The notes beneath the pieces are model-generated. The model saw only the letters and a program-made list of their open reading frames with translations, made no database searches and was not told where the DNA came from. DNA of 64,000 bases from CAIWHR01 sp963708855 (GTDB lineage: Bacteria; Pseudomonadota; Gammaproteobacteria; Burkholderiales; Casimicrobiaceae). The DNA lies in assembly GCA_963708855.1 (NCBI GenBank), contig CAVPUM010000009.1, positions 62,001 through 126,000 of the forward strand, given 5' to 3'. Of this stretch, positions 56,428 through 64,000 are shown piece after piece. Position 1 is the first letter of the stretch, and each line of letters starts with the position of its first letter. Both the position numbers and the translations under genes were made by a program.

Positions 56428-57873
56428 CTAGCGGCCGCGCCCGCCGAAGCGGTGGATGACCCTGGGTTTCGCAGGCGTCGCGCTGGCGGCAGGTCCGTGG
56501 CTTCGCGCGCCCGGCGCAGCCACGGTTGCTGCCGGCGCCGCGCGCAGAGTTCGTGCCGCCGCGCCGCTGCCGTGCGGTCTGGCTGCAGCGCCCGCAGACG
56601 CGCGGCCTTCGCCTTGGCGCGCCTGGCCATGAGCCTCGCTTCGCGCCGCGCCGGACGGCGCATGGCTTCGCTGCTGGCCGCGGCCCTGCCGCTGCAGGAT
56701 CGGCTGGGCCCGCGCGCGGGGGTCGGGCTCGAAGCCGGCTATGACGGTACGCGGCAGTGTGCGCTTGATCAGTTTCTCGATGTCGCGCAGGAAGTCGTGC
56801 TCGTCGACGCAGACGAGCGAGATCGCCTCGCCGGTGGCGCCGGCGCGCCCCGTGCGCCCGATTCGATGCACGTAATCGTGCGGCACGTTGGGCAGATCGT
56901 AGTTCACGACGTGAGGCAGCTGGTCGATGTCGATGCCGCGGGCGGCGATGTCGGTGGCGACGAGCACCTGCAGACTCCCGTCCTTGAATTCGGCGAGCGC
57001 CCGCGTGCGCGCGCCCTGGCTCTTGTTGCCGTGGATGGCGAGCGCCGTGATGCCGTCGTGGTTGAGCTGCTCGGCGAGCTTGTTCGCGCCGTGCTTGGTG
57101 CGGGTGAACACCAGCACCTGGTGCCAGCTCTGCGACGTGATCAGATGCGCCAGGAGCTCGCGCTTGCGGTCGCGATCCACCGGATGCACGGTCTGCGTGA
57201 TGATTTCGACGGTCGAGTTGCGCCGCGCGACTTCGATCAGCGCGGGAGCGTCGAGGAGGTTGTCGGCGAGATCCTTGATCTCGTCGGAGAACGTGGCCGA
57301 GAACAGCAGGTTCTGCCGCCTTTTCGGCAGCAGCGAGAGGATCCGCCTGATGTCGCGGATGAAGCCCATGTCGAGCATCCGATCGGCCTCGTCGAGGACG
57401 AGGATTTCGACCCGCGACAGATCGAGGTTGCCCTGGCCCTGGTGGTCGAGCAGGCGGCCGGGCGTGGCGACGAGGATGTCGACGCCGCGCTTCAGCTGCG
57501 CGGTCTGCGCGCCGATGCCGACGCCGCCGAAGACCACCATCGACGCCTGCTTCGCGTACTTGCCGTAGACCCGGATGCTTTCCTCGATCTGCGCGGCGAG
57601 CTCGCGCGTGGGAGCGAGGATCAGCGCGCGGATGGGTTTTTTCCCGGCTCTGGCCGCGTGCGCCGAGGCGGCGGGTGCCGACGACAGCCGCTGCAGCATC
57701 GGCAGCACGAAACCGGCGGTCTTGCCGGTGCCGGTCTGCGCGCCGGCGAGCAGGTCGCCGCCGGCGAGCACCGCGGGGATGGCCTGCAGCTGAATCGGGG
57801 TGGGCTGGGTATAGCCGTGTTCGGTCACGGCGCGCACGAGCGCGTCGGACAGGCCGAGCGAGGCAAAGGACAT
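56428..57873 (-). CDS. rhlE: DEAD-box RNA helicase RhlE
   Basis: ATP-dependent RNA helicase. Q motif GYTQPTPIQLQAIP, motif I GAQTGTGKT (about residue 45), motif II LDEADRMLD (about 170), motif III SATFS, motif V ATDIAARGID, motif VI HRIGRTGRAG. The C-terminal 100 residues are a basic Ala/Arg/Gly tail ending KPRVIHRFGGRGR. 481 residues from ATG 57873, intact; RhlE1-type. Confidence 0.95.
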   Translation of the reverse strand: MSFASLGLSDALVRAVTEHGYTQPTPIQLQAIPAVLAGGDLLAGAQTGTGKTAGFVLPMLQRLSSAPAASAHAARAGKKPIRALILAPTRELAAQIEESIRVYGKYAKQASMVVFGGVGIGAQTAQLKRGVDILVATPGRLLDHQGQGNLDLSRVEILVLDEADRMLDMGFIRDIRRILSLLPKRRQNLLFSATFSDEIKDLADNLLDAPALIEVARRNSTVEIITQTVHPVDRDRKRELLAHLITSQSWHQVLVFTRTKHGANKLAEQLNHDGITALAIHGNKSQGARTRALAEFKDGSLQVLVATDIAARGIDIDQLPHVVNYDLPNVPHDYVHRIGRTGRAGATGEAISLVCVDEHDFLRDIEKLIKRTLPRTVIAGFEPDPRARAQPILQRQGRGQQRSHAPSGAARSEAHGQARQGEGRASAGAAARPHGSGAAARTLRAAPAATVAAPGARSHGPAASATPAKPRVIHRFGGRGR

Positions 57874-58018
57874 GATGACTTTCGAAAAAACGATCGGCCT
57901 GTCGCCGCTTGAGGGCGCCAGTCGCAGGCACAACGTGGGGGTAGAGCGTCGGAACTGACAGCGGCAGGGGGACTGGACGAATTGCCGCGTGGACGGATTA
58001 TAGCAGATCGGCTCCTCT

Positions 58019-58573
58019 TCAGCGCGAAGCGGCGGGCGGACTCGCCACGATAGTCAGGGCGACCTCCACGGCACCGTCCTTGTCGCCGAGCCAGGCATGC
58101 CCGTCCTGGATCGTGCATTGCAGCTGCATCGAGCGCTGCGCGAGCTTCGAAAGTTCCTGGCTGACCGCCGCCGGCAGGCTCATCACGCTCAGATTCCGTA
58201 CCCGTTCGAGCGCGGCCCTGCTGCGATCCCACCACAGCTCCGCGCCGCGGCCGTACGTGTAGACGACGACCGCATCGGCGCGCCCGCACGCCCGGCGCAG
58301 GAGCTTTTCGTCGGGTTGGCCGACGTCGATCCAGAGCCGGATCCGGCCGGTCAGGTCGCGCTGCCACAGATCGGGCTCGTCGTCGGTGGAAAGCCCCTTC
58401 CCGAAGGCCAGACCGGGGCCGGCATGGAGCGCGAACGCCAGCACGCGCAGCATCATCCGCTCGTCGGTTTCGGACGGATGCCGCGCGATCGTAAGCGCAT
58501 GGTCTGCATAGTAACTGCGGTCCATGTCGGCGATCTGCAACGCCGCCTTGAAGATCGTGGCCTTCAGCGCCAT
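58019..58573 (-). CDS. yaeQ: YaeQ-family protein
   Basis: A 184-residue protein with the YaeQ fold, related to PD-(D/E)xK nucleases. MALKATIFKAALQIADMDR, YYADHALTIARHPSETDERM and GLSTDDEPDLWQRDLTG match the family, and WIDVGQPDEKLLRRA follows. E. coli YaeQ suppresses rfaH mutations by an unclear route. Intact and four bases after the S4 gene. Confidence 0.93.
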   Translation of the reverse strand: MALKATIFKAALQIADMDRSYYADHALTIARHPSETDERMMLRVLAFALHAGPGLAFGKGLSTDDEPDLWQRDLTGRIRLWIDVGQPDEKLLRRACGRADAVVVYTYGRGAELWWDRSRAALERVRNLSVMSLPAAVSQELSKLAQRSMQLQCTIQDGHAWLGDKDGAVEVALTIVASPPAASR

Positions 58574-58577
58574 TGGG

Positions 58578-58808
58578 TCACGGCGCGGGATCGCTGCCGA
58601 GCACGCGGATCTCGACGTTGCCGACACGGACGCCCTGGCCCGCGCGGATCTTGCAGGTCTTGCGGGATTCGACGGCGCCGTCGACGCGCACCTGACCGGC
58701 GGCGACCAGCGCCTTGCCGGCGCCTCCGCTCGCGCAGACGCCCGTCACTTTCAGCAAGTCGTTGAGCGCGATGAATTCGCCGGTCAATCGAAACTCGAGT
58801 CGCGGCAT
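58578..58808 (-). CDS. small S4-domain RNA-binding protein (YbcJ-like)
   Basis: A 76-residue protein that is almost all S4 RNA-binding domain: FIALNDLLKVTGVCASGGAG then KALVAAGQVRVDGAVESRK. Related YbcJ proteins are small and linked to ribosomes. Intact; its stop is followed by yaeQ. Confidence 0.88.
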   Translation of the reverse strand: MPRLEFRLTGEFIALNDLLKVTGVCASGGAGKALVAAGQVRVDGAVESRKTCKIRAGQGVRVGNVEIRVLGSDPAP

Positions 58809-58920
58809 GGTTTGCGGGTCTGGACCAGGTCCTGGTCGAAGCGATGGGAACCGGGGATCCGGCTGTCTTTGCGCATGCGGCGCCCGTCCGGTCTGTGAAG
58901 ACTACCAAGATCGCGGCCAG

Positions 58921-58949
58921 TTGTCGCATGCGTGGGCAATGTTTACAAT
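58921..58949 (+). promoter_or_regulatory. sigma-70 promoter of the Mrp/Mnh operon
   Basis: TTGTCG and TACAAT are separated by 17 bases, about 70 bases before mnhE. The -10 has five of six consensus bases, the -35 three to four. Confidence 0.5.
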
Positions 58950-59017
58950 CGCGCAGGCCGATCGTGACGGCCTGCCGGGTCCGTCGTGCGTTGCACGCGT
59001 CAACGGGGAGGTGCAAT

Positions 59018-59496
59018 TTGCTGCGCGCCGTCGCTTCGGTCCTTGTCCTGTTTGCCTTCTGGGTGGTGCTGTCGGGACTCTTCACGCCATTTCTGCTCGG
59101 CGCGGGAATCGGCTCGGCGATGGCCGTTGTGTGGCTTGCGCATCGGATGAAAGTCGCTGATCACGAGAGCCTTCCCATGCATCTCGTTCCACGCGCGCTC
59201 TGGTACTGGCCCTGGCTGATGAAGGAGATCGCCAAGTCGGCGTGGGACGTCACCGGGCTCATCGTGCACCCGCGCATCCCGATCGAGCCGATGCTCGTGC
59301 GGTTCCGGCCGAGCCAGCGGACCCATGTCGGCCTGTGCAGTCACGCGAACTCCATCACGCTCACTCCCGGCACGATCACCGTGGAGGTGAGCGCGAACGA
59401 GATGCTGGTGCACGCGCTTGACGGCCGCGGGCGCCGAGGGTGTGCCGGAGTGGCGACATGGACCGGCGGGTCACGCGCTTCGAGGGGCCGCGCTGA
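59018..59496 (+). CDS. mnhE: Na+/H+ antiporter subunit E, one frameshift
   Basis: MnhE/MrpE subunit. TTG start at 59018 behind GGGGAGG. It has membrane segments VASVLVLFAFWVVLSGLFTP and LLGAGIGSAMAVVWLAHRM, then the soluble ferredoxin-like part with SITLTPGTITVEV and MLVHALD. An indel near 59430 separates this from the C-terminal MDRRVTRFEGPR, which stops at 59496, overlapping the mnhF start. First gene of an eight-gene operon. Confidence 0.85.
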
Positions 59497-59777
59497 TGTT
59501 CGCCGCGGCGGCCGCTGCGCTGCTGGTAACGATCGCCCTCGCCGTCGTGCGCGCGGTGCTGGGGCCGACGGTCTTCGATCGCGCGCAGGCGGTCAACACC
59601 GTCGGCACCGGCGCGGTGCTGCTGCTCGCGGTCATGGGCTTCCTCACGCGTCGCCCGGATTTTCTCGACCTCGCGATCACCTATGGCCTGCTCAACCTCG
59701 TCGGCACGATCGCCGTGCTCAAGTACTTCCGTTACGGCGATCTCGGCGAGCCCGGCGACAGCGAGAAGGGCACTTGA
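59496..59777 (+). CDS. mnhF: Na+/H+ antiporter subunit F
   Basis: A 93-residue hydrophobic subunit: AAALLVTIALAVVRAVLGPT, then VFDRAQAVNTVGTGAVLLLA and DFLDLAITYGLLNLVGTIAV, typical of MnhF. Start at ATG 59496 overlaps the E stop (TGATG). Intact. Confidence 0.92.
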   Translation: MFAAAAAALLVTIALAVVRAVLGPTVFDRAQAVNTVGTGAVLLLAVMGFLTRRPDFLDLAITYGLLNLVGTIAVLKYFRYGDLGEPGDSEKGT

Positions 59778-60107
59778 TGGACGCCGCAGTCGACGGTAGC
59801 GAGCTGGGTCCTGCTCGTTTCCGGCGGGGTGTTCTGCGTCATCGGGTCGGTTGGGCTCCTGCGCATGCCGGACTTCTACACTCGCGTGCATGCCGCGAGC
59901 ATCACCGACACGATCGGCTTCGGGTTGCTGCTCCTCGGCATGATGCTGCAGGCCGGCCTGTCGCTCGTCACGGCGAAGCTTGCCATCATCGGACTGCTGA
60001 TCTTCTTCGTCAGCCCGACCGCGACCCACGCGCTCGTCAAGGCGGGCATGACGCGCGGCGTCAAGCCGCTGCTCGGCTCGCGACGGAGGGCGCCGTCGAA
60101 GCCCTGA
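59777..60107 (+). CDS. mnhG: Na+/H+ antiporter subunit G, one frameshift
   Basis: MnhG: SWVLLVSGGVFCVIGSVGLL, RMPDFYTRVHAASITDTIGF and FFVSPTATHALVKAG. An indel near 59800, just after the start, breaks the N-terminus. About 110 residues; the start overlaps the F stop. Confidence 0.88.
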
Positions 60108-60115
60108 TCGTCAAC

Positions 60116-60647
60116 GTGCTGCTGGCGCTGATGGCGGTGGTCGCGCTCGCCATCGTCGTCCAGCGCAATCTGTTCGCCGTCGTCGTGCTCGGCGGTGCCT
60201 ACAGCTTTCTGATGGCCACCGTGCTGGTGGCCCTCGATGCCGTCGACGTGGCGATGACGGAAGCCTCGGTGGGGGCGGGCATTTCGACGGTCCTGCTGCT
60301 GGCGGCGCTGCACCTCTGCGGCGGTGACGAGGCAAAGCCATTCCGGCGTCCGGCGCTGCCGCTGGTGGCGGCGCTCGTGATCGGCGGACTTCTCGTCTAC
60401 GGCACGCTCGGGCTGCCGGCCTTTTCCGACCCCGAGGCGCCGATCCACCGGCACGTCGCGCCGCGCTACATCAACGACGCCTTGCGGGAGACGGGCGTGC
60501 CGAACGTCGTGACCGCGGTGCTGGCGAGCTACCGCGGCTACGACACGCTGGGCGAGACGACGGTCGTTTTCACGGCCGGGCGTCGGGGTCGTGGCGCTGT
60601 TGCGCCGGCGCCGGAAGAACGCGGACGGCACGGAGGCCCCGCGTTGA
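60116..60647 (+). CDS. MrpA C-terminal-type subunit (MbhD + MbhE fusion), one frameshift
   Basis: Corresponds to the C-terminal part of MrpA. The DUF4040/MbhD part reads MAVVALAIVVQRNLFAVVVL, then YSFLMATVLVALDAVDVAMT and EASVGAGISTVLLLAALH. The MbhE part reads TGVPNVVTAVLASYRGYDTL and GETTVVFTAG. An indel near 60590 precedes the end VVALLRRRRKNADG. The start is uncertain (GTG 60116 or a CTG near 60103). The stop overlaps the TTG start of mnhB. Confidence 0.8.
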
Positions 60648-61072
60648 AGCACGATCTGGTCCTGCGCGTGGTCGCGAAGCTGCTGATCCCGTTCATGCTG
60701 CTGTTCGCGCTCTACGTGCAGTTCCACGGCGACTACGGTCCCGGCGGCGGCTTTCAGGCGGGCGTGATCATCGCCGCAGCCTTCATCTTCTACGGGATCA
60801 TCTTCGGATTGCCGACCGCCAGACGGGTCGTTCCGGATGCGGTGCTCGAGCGCATGATGGCGGCCGGAGTGCTGCTCTACGCCGGCGTCGGCGTCGCCGG
60901 GCTGCTGCTCGGCGGCAACTACCTCGACTACTTCGTGCTCGACCGCGATCCCGTTCACGGGCAGGAGCGCGGCATTTTCTGGGTCGAGGCCGGCGTCGCG
61001 ATCACGGTCTCCGGCGTGATGCTCAAGATCTTCTACATGTTCGCGGGCCGCCGCCGCGACGCCGACGAGTGA
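60644..61072 (+). CDS. mnhB: Na+/H+ antiporter subunit B
   Basis: MnhB/MrpB: LLIPFMLLFALYVQFHGDYG, then GPGGGFQAGVIIAAAFIFYG, the family's glycine motif, and FWVEAGVAITVSGVMLKIFY. 142 residues from TTG 60644, intact. Confidence 0.92.
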   Translation: MKHDLVLRVVAKLLIPFMLLFALYVQFHGDYGPGGGFQAGVIIAAAFIFYGIIFGLPTARRVVPDAVLERMMAAGVLLYAGVGVAGLLLGGNYLDYFVLDRDPVHGQERGIFWVEAGVAITVSGVMLKIFYMFAGRRRDADE

Positions 61073-61443
61073 GCGTCCTCGGCCACTTCAGTTACTGGGT
61101 GACGATCTTCCTGCTGATCGCGGGGCTGTACATCGTCATCGCGCGCGGCAACCTGATCAAGAAGCTGATCGGGCTGTCGATCTTCCAGACCTCGGTGTAT
61201 CTGCTCTACATCGCGCCGGGCAAGCTGATCGGAGGCACCGCTCCCATCATCAGCGACAGGCACGCGCTGTACTCGAATCCGCTGCCGCACGTGCTGATCC
61301 TCACCGCGATTGTCGTCGGCATCGCCACGCTGGCGCTCGGCCTGGCGCTGGTGGTGCGCATACGCGAGGCCTACGGCAGCATCGAGGAGGACGAGATCGT
61401 CGCGCTCGACGCGGCCGCCGCGCCGGAAGACGCAGCGGCGTGA
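61069..61443 (+). CDS. mnhC: Na+/H+ antiporter subunit C (NuoK-like)
   Basis: NuoK-like subunit: TIFLLIAGLYIVIARGNLIK, KLIGLSIFQTSVYLLYIAPG and PHVLILTAIVVGIATLALGL. GTG start at 61069 overlaps the B stop. 124 residues with an acidic tail, intact. Confidence 0.92.
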   Translation: MSVLGHFSYWVTIFLLIAGLYIVIARGNLIKKLIGLSIFQTSVYLLYIAPGKLIGGTAPIISDRHALYSNPLPHVLILTAIVVGIATLALGLALVVRIREAYGSIEEDEIVALDAAAAPEDAAA

Positions 61444-62923
61444 CGATCCCCCACCTGCTGGTGCTCGTCGTGGTGGTGCCGCTGATGGCGGCCCCGCTGA
61501 TCGTGTTGCTGCGCCGCAGCGGCGCGGCCTGGCTGATCGTGGCCGCGGTGAGCGCATTCATGCTGGCCGGCGCCATCATGCTGTTCGCCGACGTCCGGCA
61601 GCACGGGGTCGTCTCCTACGCCATCGGCAGCTGGCCTCCGCCCTGGGGCATCGAGTACCGGCTGGATGCCGCCAACGCCTTCCTGCTGTTGCTGCTGGGC
61701 ATCATCGCCGCAGCCGTCGCGCCGTTCGCATGGACCAGTGTCGCGGCCGAGGTGCCGCGCGACCAGCACTATCTGTTCTACGCGTTGCTCTGCCTGTGCC
61801 TGGCGGGACTGGCCGGCATCACCGTCACCGGGGACGCGTTCAACATCTTCGTCTTTCTGGAGGTCTCGTCGCTGTCGACCTACGTGCTGATCGCGCTGGG
61901 CCGCGACCGGCGTGCGCTGCTGGCGTCGTACCAGTACCTGATCCTCGGCACCATCGGCGCGACCTTTTTCGTGATCGGAATCGGTTTGCTGTACCTCGAG
62001 ACCGGCACGCTCAATCTGGCCGACCTCGCGGTGCGCCTCGTCGACGTGCGCGGCAAGCGTTCCGTGCTCGCGGCGCTTGCGTTCATCACGGTCGGGATCT
62101 CGCTCAAGCTCGCGCTCTTTCCGCTGCACATGTGGCTGCCGAACGCGTATGCCTACGCGCCGTCCGCGGTTTCCGTCGCTGCTCGCCGCCGTCGCGACCA
62201 AGGTCTCGGTGTACGTGCTGCTGCGGTTCTACTTCTCCGTTTTCGGCGTCGGCGCCGTCTTCGGAGCGCTTCCCATGGCCGACCTGCTGCTCGTGCTCTC
62301 GGTCGCCGCCATGTTCGTGGCCTCGGCGGCCGCGATCTGGCAGGACAATCTCAAGCACATGCTGGCGTACTCGAGCGTGGGCCAGATCGGCTACATCACT
62401 TTCGGCATCGGCCTCGCCATCGCCGACGGGGGTCACCGGCAGCGTCGTGCACATCTTCAACCACGGCATCACCAAGGGCGCGCTCTTCCTGCTCGCCGGC
62501 TGCATCGCGTTGCGGCTGGGCAGCGTGCGCTTCGACCGCATGGCCGGGATCGGCCGGTCGATGCCCTGGACCTGTGCCGGCATCGTCGTCGGCGGCCTGA
62601 GCCTCATCGGCGTGCCGGCGACGGCGGGATTCGTCAGCAAGTGGTACCTGGTGCTTGCGGCCGTCGAGACGCCCCATTGGTGGATCGCGATGCTGCCGGT
62701 GGCGAGCTCGCTGCTCGCGGTGGCCTACGTGTGGCGATTCGTCGAGGTCGCCTGGTTCCGTGAGTCGTCCGACGCAGTCCGGTCGCTGCGCGAGGCGCCG
62801 ACCGCGATGCTCGTACCGGCGTGGGTGCTGGTTGCCGCGGTAGTCTGGTTCGGCGTGGACAGCGCCTGGCCCGTCGCGGCCGCGTCGCGTGCCGCCGAGG
62901 TGCTGCTCGGGGGAATCCGATGA
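61440..62923 (+). CDS. mnhD: Na+/H+ antiporter subunit D (NuoN/M-like), two frameshifts
   Basis: Proton-translocating subunit of the NuoL/M/N family, GTG start at 61440. It contains FNIFVFLEVSSLSTYVLIAL (with the key Glu), ISLKLALFPLHMWLPNAYAY and KVSVYVLLRFYFSVFG, then DNLKHMLAYSSVGQIGYITF, HIFNHGITKGALFLLAGCIA and VPATAGFVSKWYL. Indels near 62170 and 62430 break the frame. About 494 residues. Confidence 0.9.
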
Positions 62924-64000
62924 GCGCCGAGACGGCCGTTCTCGCCGCGCTCGTCATCCCGCTGCTCGGTGCACTGTTGATCGTCGCGGCGCACCGGGCG
63001 CCGAACGTGCGCGAGGCAGTGACGCTCGGCACGGCCTCGCTGCTGTTCCTCCGCGTGCTGTCGCTGCTGCCCGACGTGCTGGCGGGTGCCCGCCCGTCGC
63101 TGCGCATCGTCGAGCTGCTCCCGGGTATCCCGCTCGCGTTCGAGGTCGAGCCGCTCGGCATGCTCTTCGCGCTGGTGGCGTCCGGGCTGTGGATCGTCAA
63201 CTCGATCGTACTCGATCGGCTACATGCGCGGCAACGACGAGGCGCATCAGACGCGCTTCTACGCGTGCTTCGCGCTGGCGCTCGCGGCGACGATCGCGGT
63301 CGCCTTCGCCGCCAATCTCCTCACGCTGTTTCTTGCCTACGAGCTGCTCACGCTGGTCACGTATCCGCTCGTCACGCACCACGGCACGCCGGAGGCGATG
63401 CGCGCCGGACGCGTCTACCTCGGCGTGCTGCTCGGCACCTCGATCCCGCTGCTGTTCGTGGCCATGGTCGCGTACCTGGCACATCGCGGGCACGCTGGAC
63501 TTCCGCGTCGGCGGCATTCTCGATGGCGCGAATCGGCAACGCGGCGCTCGGCGGGCTGCTCGCCGCCTACATGTTCGGCATCGGCAAGGCCGCGCTGATG
63601 CCGGTCCATCGCTGGCTGCCGGCGGCCATGGTCGCGCCGACGCCGGTGAGCGCGCTGCTGCACGCGGTGGCGGTGGTGAAGGCCGGGCGTGTTTTCCGTG
63701 GTCAAGGTGATCGTCTACGTCTTCGGCGTCGAGACGCTGGAAGGATTGGCGAGCGTGGACTGGTTGCCGACGGTCGCCGGCTTCACCATCCTCGCCGCGT
63801 CGATCGTGGCGCTGCGCGCCGACAATCTCAAGCGCCGCCTCGCCTACTCGACGGTGAGCCAGCTGTCCTACGTCGTCCTCGCGGCGTCGCTGCTCGTGCC
63901 GCTGTCGATCATCGGCGCCGTGGTGCACATCGCGGCGCACGCCGTGGCCAAGATCACGCTGTTCTTCGCCGCCGGCGCGATCTATACGGCGGCCCACAAG
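62920..64000 (+). CDS. NuoL/MrpA-like antiporter subunit, cut by the window edge, about four frameshifts
   Basis: A second large proton-channel subunit, starting at ATG 62920 over the D stop (ATGA). It has LLTLFLAYELLTLVTYPLVT, ALMPVHRWLPAAMVAPTPVS, ALLHAVAVVKAG (the NuoL/MrpA-type lysine helix) and NLKRRLAYSTVSQLSYVVLA, then HIAAHAVAKITLFFAAGAIY. Indels near 63208, 63490, 63530 and 63690 must be corrected. It runs off the right edge, so its C-terminus is unseen. Confidence 0.82.
   Translation, partial: MSAETAVLAALVIPLLGALLIVAAHRAPNVREAVTLGTASLLFLRVLSLLPDVLAGARPSLRIVELLPGIPLAFEVEPLGMLFALVASGLWIVNSIVLDRLHARQRRGASDALLRVLRAGARGDDRGRLRRQSPHAVSCLRAAHAGHVSARHAPRHAGGDARRTRLPRRAARHLDPAAVRGHGRVPGTSRARWTSASAAFSMARIGNAALGGLLAAYMFGIGKAALMPVHRWLPAAMVAPTPVSALLHAVAVVKAGRVFRGQGDRLRLRRRDAGRIGERGLVADGRRLHHPRRVDRGAARRQSQAPPRLLDGEPAVLRRPRGVAARAAVDHRRRGAHRGARRGQDHAVLRRRRDLYGGPQ

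Overview
The window reads as an ordinary chromosomal segment of a high-GC betaproteobacterium, most likely from Burkholderiales or a neighbouring order. The gene complement supports this: aceK, psiF, YaeQ, CYTH-CHAD, a TAXI-type TRAP transporter and ETF-ubiquinone oxidoreductase. So do the short GC-rich intergenic repeats that sit against stop codons. I see no rRNA, tRNA, CRISPR array, phage or transposase gene.

Layout. 0.3-6.3 kb: a ROK sugar kinase, an Hsp20 chaperone, then (minus) a branched-chain 2-oxoacid dehydrogenase operon bkdA1-bkdA2-bkdB without its own E3, and an RraA-like protein. 6.5-14.2 kb: a PilZ-like protein behind a good sigma-54 promoter match, ETF-QO (minus), then thioesterase, acetoacetyl-CoA synthetase, isochorismatase-like hydrolase and CbiB-like protein on the plus strand. 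14.3-22.9 kb (minus): a complete kdp locus (two small ORFs, kdpF-A-B-C-D-E), divergent from an EIIA-Ntr-like gene. 23.8-26.8 kb: rsgA, a pterin dehydratase, cytochrome c and an M48 protease, with orn divergent. 27-40 kb: O-methyltransferase, class III aminotransferase, Nudix, TRAP-TAXI uptake pair, ilvA, phosphohexomutase, YheT, CYTH-CHAD, DAHP synthase. 40-58.8 kb: PsiF, RlmI, aldo/keto reductase, S9 peptidase, a DksA-like protein, KTSC, MsrA, a dehydrogenase, an MliC-like lipoprotein, an exported deaminase, AceK, a zinc peptidase, an esterase, a SET protein, an unrecognised 567-residue protein, an AEC transporter, RhlE, YaeQ and an S4 protein. 59.0-64.0 kb: an Mrp/Mnh cation/proton antiporter operon running off the right edge.

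Functionally, the left third combines branched-chain amino-acid and ketone-body catabolism (Bkd, ETF-QO, acetoacetyl-CoA synthetase). Two ion-homeostasis loci stand out: the high-affinity K+ uptake system with its sensor pair and a likely PTS-Ntr input, and the Mrp-type Na+/H+ antiporter.

Many genes carry single-base frameshifts, but these cluster at 0.4-6.3, 15-19.3, 48.1 and 59.4-63.7 kb. Elsewhere dozens of genes are intact. Conserved protein sequence continues across each break, so I treat these as probable sequencing or assembly indels rather than pseudogenes, and give whole-gene spans. No wholly new system is obvious. The best leads are two repeat families placed at stop codons (one with compensatory stem changes), the kdp/EIIA-Ntr locus with its operator and micro-ORFs, the Mbh-like order of the antiporter operon, the unrecognised 567-residue protein and the sigma-54-linked PilZ-like gene.
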